Below are positions 56,434 through 64,000 of a DNA stretch of 64,000 bases, in pieces (position 1 is the first letter of the stretch; every line of letters starts with the position of its first letter). The DNA lies in NCBI GenBank assembly GCA_024500155.1, contig CM044862.1, positions 27,679,501 through 27,743,500 of the forward strand, written 5' to 3'. The translations under genes and the position numbers were made by a program. Below the pieces are notes generated by a model. It did no database searches, was not told where the DNA came from, and saw nothing but the letters and a program-made list of their open reading frames with translations. The DNA is from Chenopodium formosanum. Taxonomy: Eukaryota; Streptophyta; Magnoliopsida; Caryophyllales; Amaranthaceae.

Positions 56434-58941
56434 ATGCCTAGGCATCGGGACCGCAATCTTTCCACCCACGGCCGGCGTCAGGATTTTCGGGAGGACACTC
56501 CCACTATTCCTGAGGGTATGGAAGACGATGCTTTAGAGTCTGAGCCTCGGGCTTCTACAAGTAGAGGTAAGTAGGTTCCTCCTCTGTGGACTCCAGACCA
56601 GTTGGTTTTCTGCCGTGAAAACCATGTTTCTCATCGCCCACTCTACAACATAGTCGACGGCACGCTTCGACACCACGGTTCTGGAGCCGGCGATTTGATT
56701 CCTCGACTTCACCAGATCATTACGAGGGATCCTGCTACGAACGCCCTATGGGAATCGGCTGGTTTAGTAGATTTCTATACGGCAGTTGTAGGGTTTCGCA
56801 GCCCCCGGGGTTGCGGTGCAACGGTCGTTCGCGCATTGTTGGAGTAGTTTTGAGATACTACCAACATTTTTCATTTTGCTTGGGGGGAGAGGACAGTAAC
56901 CCCTCTGGACTTCAGTATGATCAGCATATCAGGACTCGACCAGTGTCTCGAGGTGGTCCTAGGGGCGGGCGATCGGAGCTGGCTTTAGTTTTAGCTCGTG
57001 GCTTCGACATGGAGGATACAATGGCTGAGCAGCGAGTGCGGATCTTCATTCTGATTCTGATCTCCATGACCCTTTTTCCTGATTGGAGTTCACGCATACT
57101 CCTTTGCTACCTCCCCTCTCTAGTCAGGATCCATGAGATAGGATCCTATAGCTAGGCCAGCCTCGTATACGCCGACCTTCTCTTATCGCTACGTCATGGC
57201 CGTCGGCAGCTGAACGACGAGTCTCCCATCACTGTCTATGGTTTGTGGAGAGTCCTAGAGGTGATGATCTTTTCCTCTTCTTGTTTCACTTTTACTTGTT
57301 CGACTCATGTGCTCAAAAATTACTTTTCATTGCAGCTATGGTTTTACGAGTACTTCCCAGGCTTGGCTCCTCGCCGGCGTTGTGGAGGGGTTCATGATTT
57401 ACCTGTCGGGGCCAGCTGGCGTGATCGAGGAGAGTCACGGGTGGACTCTGTCCCTGCGGTGCGTGGGCTGCTACGCCGAGGCACCTCTTCTGTTGGTGTA
57501 AGAATTAGTTTTGTTGCCTGTTATATTCCCTCTAACGTTGTTTCCATTATTTCACGCCAACTTTTTATGGTTTTCAGGTTGCCATTGATGTCCAGTATCG
57601 TCCTTGGGCCGGGATGACTGATCTTCCTGAGGCCTTGCGTCTTTCAGCGCACCGCACCATTTTGATTGGTACCGGACGCTTTGTTTGGTATTTGGGGGAG
57701 CGTGTCGTTCGTCAGCATAGCGAGGATCGCTTTGTGGTGCCCTCATCTCCACCAGAGTCGATGCTGGACTCACGCTTGATTAGGGAGTTGATAAACAGGG
57801 GAGAGCGCTATACTTTTCCATGGCAGGAGCTTGTGCACATGGAGGGTGATTATGTGCAGGACTTGCTTCCCTCTCTGGCTCCTCCACCCCGTCTTCCTGA
57901 GGTATGATTTCTTTTGAGGATCTTTGTTACTAGTCTCTGTTTTAAATAGTCGAATAACTTGATTATTCGATCATATTTTCTGACGACTATTCGCCCTGTG
58001 GGGAGGATTGAGATTCCGCCTCAGTCTGTCCCCTATCCAGGGCCGATTGGTATCATCGAGGACCATATTGCTGAGGTGCCAGAGGGTTACAGACAGGAGC
58101 AGGAGTCTCTGCCCGAGGTCTTTGAGCCGGTAAGTTTTTTGATGCATTATTCATCCTTTTAACATCGCTTGTTACTGCCTTTTCTTTGTTTTATCCTCAG
58201 CCTAACCGCCTGGAGATGATGGAATTCATGAAGCTGGTTGACGCCCTGAAGTACTGCATCATCAAGCTTCGGCGTGGTGCGAGTTGTCGGAGTTCTAGCG
58301 ACGTTCTTGAGGTATCATTCATTTTTTTTTCACTTCTACCATTTGTTTTATTTTGCATTGTTGACACCTTTTGATTTTGTATCTTTGAGGAGCAACGGAG
58401 GTCCCGCTCGCGCTCGAGGCATAGAGGCTCGGACGAGGAGGAGCTTGGTCGTGGTAGACGATCTCCCGAGATTCACCGGCGTTCTTATTCTCATCGTGAG
58501 CCTCAGATTACTCAGCCGTTTCAGGAGGCTCAGTGGCAGCAGCCTCAGTCTTCCCAGCGCTTTTCGGGCTAGAGTCAGGGGCAGCGACAGTCGTTTTCAC
58601 AGCCTCCACAGCCTCCACAGCCTGAGCTTGGGTCTGTTTTGACTCCCGTGGATCCTGGTTCATTTTCAGCTCCATTGTCTGGGATTCCTCCACCGGTGTC
58701 GGGCTTGTTCTCAGTTCCGATGTATGGGACGATGCCTTCACCGACGATTCCTGCGTCTTTGAGTCAGTCTACACCGTTTGCTGTTTGGACGGGTCTTGCC
58801 TTGAGTTTGACTACTGCTGGGGTCACAGGGACTAGTAGGGGCACTACTCCCCGTACTCGGATGATGGAGGGACTCTTTGGCTCACCGTTCCCATATTCAC
58901 AGGGTGGAGATGATACTAATTCTAGTTCTAGAGACTTTTGA
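56434..58941 (+). pseudogene. aORF2 of B2: diverged, degraded copy
   Basis: The ATG at 56434 starts a basic N-terminus (MPRHRDRN). A stop follows at about codon 48 (56572-56574), then homology resumes (HHGSGAGDLIPRLHQII, ALWESAGLVDF). The core is recognisable as DTTNIFHFAWGE, but with stops replacing neighbouring residues. Introns align with M1, with donors such as GAGGTGATGA near 57258 and later GAGGTATGAT. The last exon is RS-rich (58400-58460), then Gln/Pro/Ser-rich to a stop at 58939-58941. It is the most divergent aORF2, so its retained exon plan indicates common descent in both families. Confidence 0.58.
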
Positions 58942-59094
58942 CCGAGGGTTTTTATTTGTACATACTATGATGACACTTGACACTGTTTATTTATTGTGAC
59001 TCTTTTGCACATTATTCACAGTTTATGTGTTTATTATTGTGTGTTAGTGTGTGCTAGAGACTTATTGCGTGTGATCGTGTATTTATTAATGACG

Positions 59095-59150
59095 CAACAA
59101 AAACGTAAGTGGAGTAATGGAGGGTACCGACCTTCCCCAAAAGAAAAAGA
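59095..59150 (+). other. Conserved block downstream of aORF2 (B2)
   Basis: GGAGGGTACCGACCTTCCCC lies here, equivalent to the M1 7664-7746 block. 59151-59400 is A-rich low complexity. Confidence 0.5.
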
Positions 59151-59414
59151 AATGAAAAGACATGTAAAAATAAATAGAATAAGTAAATAAAATGATAAAG
59201 AGAACAATAAAAATAAAAAAAATAAAATATTAAAGTGATGAATAAATAAATAAATAAAATAAAGATAATAATAAAAAAGAAAAATAATAAAAATAAAAAA
59301 AAGTTGAAAATTTTATTAGAAATAAAACTCTCAGAAAATTGAAAAATAAACGGTGAAGATAAAATACTAAAAAAAATCCGGATAGATACGGTAAAGGATG
59401 AAAAAAGAAAACGC

Positions 59415-59594
59415 GTGGGGTGCCGTGACACGACGCTGTACGCCGTGTCACGGCAAAAACTGTCGTGTCGCGGCAAAAGTTCCCATGACACGGTGGGATT
59501 TCTCGTGTCACGGTACGCATATTCCGCAGCGGTGTGTTTTACGCGTATGAAAAGATAATTTTTGAGCAGTTTCGAGCGCTTTTGCTATAAAATA
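59415..59594 (+). promoter_or_regulatory. aORF1 promoter region of B2: B-type palindromes plus TATA
   Basis: B-type words at 59418-59518 include the perfect GCCGTGTCACGGC (59442-59454). TATAAAATA lies at 59586-59594, 62 bp before the ATG at 59656. Same plan as A, M1 and M2 but with a different word. Confidence 0.65.
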
Positions 59595-59655
59595 GGACCA
59601 GTATATGCATAATTAGGAAACACAAAATAATTTAGAATTTCATATTTCAGTAATC

Positions 59656-61189
59656 ATGACTCAGAATTTTGATAATACATTGCGCGACTGGTCTTATTCT
59701 TTGACCAATGCTGACAAAAGAGAGTTAGAATTATTTCATGCTAGGGGTTTGCTAGCCCTGCGACATGTAGCTATTGAACATGATTTTCTTAGGGCAGCAT
59801 TAGATTATTGGAGTCAGAGGACACACTGTTTTAAATTTGATTATGATGAAATCTGTCCCCTGCCGGAGAAATTCGGTGCAATCTTTGGATTTCCTGCTAC
59901 AAATCTTATTGCCATGCCTACCCTACATGAATATTATTACCAAGATTTTGAACGCCATTTGAATCTAACAGATCCAGATTTAAATAGAATTGTGTGTGGT
60001 AATGAGGTAGACTTAGAAAAACTTGCAAATTTATATTTTAATCGCCCTATCTCTGAGTCTTATCACGTATATCGTAGAAGGGAATATATTTTTTGCATGT
60101 TTAGCAAGCTTTAATTTGCAAACAGTAGAGTAGGACATGCTTGTCTAGCGTCTGTGCTTGAACATGTCGAATCTGGAAGATCTCCTATGCCGACGTGCCT
60201 TGGAGAAACATTTCGTGGCCTTGACGAAGCAAAAACTTACCGGAAAGCCATCAGGAAGGGCTCTCTGGAACTGTTGCAGGTAAAATACGCTCCGAGTAGC
60301 CCTCGTGACACAAAATAGGCACCGTGTCATGGTGGGTGTCTGCCGTGACACGGTGAAATCTGCCGTGTCACGGGAATCTGCAATTTTTTTTTATTTTTTA
60401 TTTTTGCAGATTTAATTGATGGAGCGTTTAGAACTATTTGAAGCCCCCGACGATGTTGAAAAATATGGCCCTAACGACCTAGTCCGCAGGAAAAAGAACT
60501 ACTCTGCGAACATGTCGTATGAAGACTGGAAAAATTTCTTTGCAAAGAGGGAATTTTCCATTCGTTGGGTGGTGCCTTGGTGGAGGCTTACTAGGATGGT
60601 TGGCACGAATGATACTCCTTATTGCCGTGTTCCTAGTATCTCAAAACTGACCTTTTATTGTCCTTCTCGACTGATGCGGCAGTATGGACTTGAACAAGTA
60701 GTTCCACGCTATAACGATAGTCCTCGTGAAGTATCGTTGCATGAAAGTAACGTTCACAAGTACGAGACTTACTAGATTGGAAGACCTTTGTGGACCGTTT
60801 CTGCAAGTGACCAAGCTCCTCCTCCTTTGTCTAGTGCATACAAGGCATGGTTGAACCCTAGAAGTAGGAGGGAACGATTCGGATCACACAAGTCTGATGT
60901 GAAGAGTCGTCTTGGAAAAAAGAAAGCCCTTCCTAAAGATCGTCTAGGTCCGAGAACACAATGGATTGAGTTTAAGACTCATATAATGCAGAAAAAGAAG
61001 AATTATGTGAAAGGGAAGGGTAAAGAAAAGATGGTCTATAGAGAGAAACAACCGAAGAATTTCAAGAAAGGTGAAAGGGGTGAAAGTTCGACTAGGGGTG
61101 TGACGGTTCGGGCTACAAAAGACACGTTAATGGTGAAGGCCGACCTAATTGACCAAGAGAAAAATGTTCCTAAAGTGAAGAGAGATTAG
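59656..61189 (+). pseudogene. aORF1 of B2: antisense two-exon gene
   Basis: Exon 1 is 59656-60279, intron 60280-60409 (130 bp) and exon 2 60410-61189. Exon 1 shows YWSQRTHCFKFDYDEICP and EKFGAIFGFP. An in-frame TAA at 60112-60114 breaks it. Exon 2 has a Trp-to-stop change at its start (60413-60415) and a stop near 60773, then an open 133-codon, Lys-rich C-terminus (GKGKEKM). The intron is longer than in the other copies because it contains three B-type palindromes. Clearly homologous to A and M aORF1. Confidence 0.66.
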
Positions 61190-61782
61190 ATCAACATTGC
61201 TTTGCTTTTTATGATTTATAATTTTTTTTATTTAAAATAAGGCATATGATGCCAATAATTGTAGTCACATTTATTTCAATAATAACATATTTATTTCAGC
61301 CTTAAATAAAAAAAAAACTACAATGACTTTTATTTATTATTTATTTATCCGAGTCAAGGAGTCGGACGCGATGGAAGAACGAAAATAAAAAAACCTCGAA
61401 CAAACAATGAATTCACAACGAATGCGTCACTAAAAAAAAATTGGAAAACCTGAAATTCCACCGTGTGACGGTGAAAAAATCCCGCGACACGTTACAAATT
61501 CCCGAGTCACGGCAATTCCTTTTTTTTTTTTTTTTTTTTTGCACTCAGGTCCACCGCGCCACGGTGGACTGTACCGTGACACGGTGGAATGTCCCGTGTC
61601 GCGGAAACCCCCCCCCCCCTTTTTTTTTTGTCGTGACGCAATGCTGAAATGACGCGCATATTTGATCGACATAGGGTGGATTTTTAGTTTTTTAAGTGGC
61701 CAGGCCCTCTTGAGGGGTTGCCTACGTATCCTAAAGAGGAATTAGGCCAAACGTAGCTCTATTGGGTCATGAACCCATGCGA
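61190..61782 (-). other. B2 post-pol region with palindrome cluster
   Basis: B-type words lie at 61455-61605, for example ACCGTGACACGGT at 61573-61585. Homopolymer runs are at 61519-61541 and 61607-61630. The reverse post-integrase block is at 61705-61765. No gene. Confidence 0.65.
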
Positions 61783-63132
61783 CTAGGCATAAAATTTCTT
61801 GAGTTGATCCAAGTTGGTTAAATTGTGGAAGCCATTACCATCCATGTCTACCAATTGTGCCGCTCCGCCAGACAGGATGGGTTTAACAATGTAAGGGCCT
61901 GACCAATTCGGTCTGAATTTTCCTCTTGGATCTAACACATTTTTACGAAGTGCTTTAAGCACCAGGTCACCCTCTTTGATGTTCCTAGTCTTAGCTTTTT
62001 TATTAAAATCTTGCGTCATTTGGACATGATGCAAAGCTGCCAAGCGTTTTTCATCAAGTAAGACTAGTTCATCGTATGTTGCTCTAATCCAGTCGACTTC
62101 ATCTAATTGGCTTTCCAATGCGATTCGAAGAGAAGGGATTTCGAGTTCTATTGGTTGTACAGCTTCAACTCCATATACCAAAGAGAAAGGAGTAGCCCCC
62201 GTTGATGAACAAACAGAGGTTCGATATCCCCAAAGGGAGAAATGTAGCTTACTTGGCCAATCCTTGTAATTTTCTGTCATTTTTTTTATGATAGTTTTCA
62301 CATTTTTGTTGGTCGATTCGATTGCACCATTTGTTTGTGGTCTGTAAGGTGATGATCTATGATGCTTGATATGATATTTTTGTAATAATTCCGCGCATTC
62401 GGCTTTGAAATGTGTTCCATTATAACTGATCATCTCATGTGGTACCCCATAGCGGCATATGATATTTTTCTCAATGAATTGAGCTACATGTTTCGCCGTC
62501 AGCTTAGCATATGAGACAGCTTCAACCCATTTGGTGAAATAGTCGATTGCTACGAGAATGAATTCATGCCCCCCTTGTCTTGGTGGTGTTATTTTTCCAA
62601 TGATGTCGATGCCCCAAGTGGAGAAAGGCCATGAAGAAGTATATGTGTAGAGAAGCGAAGGTGGAACATGCTGTAGATTTGCGTAGACTTGACACTTCAT
62701 ACATTTCTTGACGTATTCGTGACAATCTCTCTCCATAGTAGTCCAATAGTAACCTTGCCGTTGAATCTTTTGGACTAACATCTTTGCATTCATGTGTGTT
62801 CCACATATACCGGCATGAAGGTTTTCCATGGTTTTATGTGCTTCTTTCTTGGCTATGCATAAGAGATTTCTTCCCATTGCGGTTCTCTTGCAGAGTTCTC
62901 CCCTGATGAGCACATATTGTGAGGCCAGGAGCCTCAAAGCATGGCGTGCCCTTTTATCAGTATTAGGAGGGTATTCTACTCTTGTCACATAATTAAGGAT
63001 ATCTGTATACCATGGCTCTTCATCTCCTTCTTGTGGTTCTTTTTCATCGTCGAGTGCGTGAACATAAGCCGGCTCATATCTTCTTTCTTTGGTCAGTGGC
63101 ATTCTGATTGTATCAGTTGGAATTCGCACCAT
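61783..63132 (-). CDS. pol: Integrase of B2 (open, but catalytic Asp replaced)
   Basis: 449 codons from ATG 63132, uninterrupted to the KKFYA end. The HHCC region includes HAGICGTH and CMKCQ. The first catalytic Asp is in WGIDIIGK and the Glu in NGAIESTNK. The middle catalytic residue, Asp in A (SDNGTHF), is Tyr here (SYNGTHF, codon 62424-62422), a single G-to-T change, so the enzyme should be inactive. The C-terminal domain is complete. The frame is separated from RNase H by a -1 frame change at the same junction as in A. Confidence 0.87.
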   Translation of the reverse strand: MVRIPTDTIRMPLTKERRYEPAYVHALDDEKEPQEGDEEPWYTDILNYVTRVEYPPNTDKRARHALRLLASQYVLIRGELCKRTAMGRNLLCIAKKEAHKTMENLHAGICGTHMNAKMLVQKIQRQGYYWTTMERDCHEYVKKCMKCQVYANLQHVPPSLLYTYTSSWPFSTWGIDIIGKITPPRQGGHEFILVAIDYFTKWVEAVSYAKLTAKHVAQFIEKNIICRYGVPHEMISYNGTHFKAECAELLQKYHIKHHRSSPYRPQTNGAIESTNKNVKTIIKKMTENYKDWPSKLHFSLWGYRTSVCSSTGATPFSLVYGVEAVQPIELEIPSLRIALESQLDEVDWIRATYDELVLLDEKRLAALHHVQMTQDFNKKAKTRNIKEGDLVLKALRKNVLDPRGKFRPNWSGPYIVKPILSGGAAQLVDMDGNGFHNLTNLDQLKKFYA

Positions 63133-63146
63133 TGATGCTAATTTAG

Positions 63147-64000
63147 CTAGTCATCGGCGAATTGGTTTTCTTCTCTTTGCAAATACGTATATTCCACTTC
63201 ATCTAGTTGCTCTGTGAGAGTTTCTAAATGAGCTTGATACGTAGCGAGACTTTCACTTCTCACTTTCCATCTCTTGGAGATTTGGTTAATGATTAGTGAG
63301 GAATCACCGTAGATTATGAGTTTCTTAATTCTTAAGGCGACAGCTGTTTCTAACCCCAATATGCATGCCTCGTGTTCTGCGGCATTGTTAGTGACATCAA
63401 AGTCGAGCTTCATGGAAATTGGGATGTGCTCTTCATTGGGTGATACAAGCAAGACCCCTACACCACATCCTTTTTGGTTTGAAGCTCCATCAAAATAGAG
63501 CGTCCAACTATCATCTTCAGTCATGAGTAAATCTTCGTCAGGGAAATCGTACTCATCTTCTTCTCTTTCAACTTCTTCTAGCGAAAAGTCTGCTAAGAAG
63601 TCAGAAACCGCAGAACCTTTGATGGCTTTTTGTGGCACAAATCTCAAGTCAAACTGAGCAAGATTAACTATCCACCTTGATAATCTACCATTGAGTGTCG
63701 CTTTTTCGAATAAGTATTTGAGAGGATCCATCTTGGACACGACATGCACTGTATGAGTGAGCATGTAATGTCTTAGTTTCTGTGCGGCCCACACAAGTGC
63801 GAGACACAACTTTTCAAGCGGTGTGTATCGCGTCTCGTATCCTTGAAGCTTCTTACTCAAGTAGTAGATTGCATTCTTCTTGCTTTCGATCTCTTGTGCT
63901 AGCATTGCCCCCATCGTTTCTCTTGTGACCGTAAGGTAGAGTCGAAGAGGAAAGTCAGGTATTGCTGGCCCTAGCACGGGTGGGTTTGCCAAGTACTCTT
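63147..64000 (-). CDS. pol: RNase H domains of B2 (partial, at window edge)
   Basis: The frame continues beyond the right edge. It shows the first RNase H/connection region (CLALVWAAQKLRHYM) and the second archaeal-type RNase H (YFDGASNQKG, NNAAEHEA, GDSSLI). It ends at QFADD plus TAG, where one base is missing relative to the integrase frame. Close in sequence to A. Confidence 0.87.
   Translation of the reverse strand, partial: EYLANPPVLGPAIPDFPLRLYLTVTRETMGAMLAQEIESKKNAIYYLSKKLQGYETRYTPLEKLCLALVWAAQKLRHYMLTHTVHVVSKMDPLKYLFEKATLNGRLSRWIVNLAQFDLRFVPQKAIKGSAVSDFLADFSLEEVEREEDEYDFPDEDLLMTEDDSWTLYFDGASNQKGCGVGVLLVSPNEEHIPISMKLDFDVTNNAAEHEACILGLETAVALRIKKLIIYGDSSLIINQISKRWKVRSESLATYQAHLETLTEQLDEVEYTYLQREENQFADD

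Larger units (their letters stand above)
33415..64000 (-). mobile_element. B2: minus-strand B-family Tat element, split by A
   Basis: Read in element sense from the right edge: RNase H, integrase, post-pol region, antisense aORF1 and aORF2, 3' UTR, PPT, and a 3' LTR in two parts (54236-53454 and 34315-33415) around A. The 5' LTR, gag and most of pol lie outside the window. It was inserted into M2 aORF1. It carries B-type palindromes at seven sites. Confidence 0.82.

Noticed and set aside
1..64000. Host genes, tRNA or rRNA genes
   Set aside because: No conserved host domain, no cloverleaf with intact A and B boxes and no rRNA stretch was recognised; the tRNA-Arg similarity is confined to the PBS sites.

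Overview
This window is nuclear DNA from a flowering plant, probably a eudicot with a large, repeat-rich genome; the species cannot be named from the sequence. I see no host gene, rRNA or tRNA gene. Almost every base belongs to nested LTR retrotransposons of the Ty3/gypsy Tat lineage (Ogre/Retand-like). The lineage call rests on three things: a primer-binding site matching plant tRNA-Arg, two successive RNase H domains before integrase, and a pair of extra genes on the antisense strand downstream of pol.

Layout. 1-4150 is the 3' end of a plus-strand element (P1). 4151-7755 and 19822-21692 are pieces of a minus-strand element (M1). M1 is split by B1 (7756-19821), a complete 12.1-kb gag-only element with perfect target-site duplication CTAAC. 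B1 itself carries a 2.6-kb foreign solo LTR (10120-12718, duplication CCGTG). M1 is split again by M2 (minus strand, from 21693). M2's LTR holds a CACTA-type DNA transposon (22657-24492), and a solo B-type LTR (27171-29383, duplication ATAGT) sits just before one of its antisense genes. M2 is cut at 33414/33415 by B2 (minus strand, running to the window end). B2's LTR is in turn interrupted by A, a full-length 19.1-kb element (34316-53453) with both LTRs, PBS, gag, protease, RT, two RNase H domains, integrase, both antisense genes and PPT.

Shared plan. Reconstructed from A and B2, an element reads LTR - PBS - long leader - gag - PRO - RT - RH - aRH - INT - [antisense aORF1] - [antisense aORF2] - tandem-repeat 3' UTR - PPT - LTR. 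aORF1 (two exons) and aORF2 (about six exons) look like plant-mobile-domain-type proteins. Four aORF1 and four aORF2 copies are present. All are broken, but by different lesions, so the ancestral frames were intact. B1, and apparently P1, have lost the antisense genes; B1 has also lost pol.

The most unusual signal is a family-specific short palindrome repeated in clusters at each of an element's apparent promoters: the LTR TATA box, the aORF1 TATA box and the region upstream of aORF2. It also occurs in the leader, just after pol and, in B2, inside the aORF1 intron. The A family uses TGGCGCCWGGCGCCA-like words, the M family TGTCGCCWGGCGACA, and the B family CACCGTGWCACGGTG. The words share an odd-length palindromic layout with a central A/T, and both arms change together between families. 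This looks like an element-wide, element-specific cis code. The antisense proteins are candidate readers, but that link is inference.
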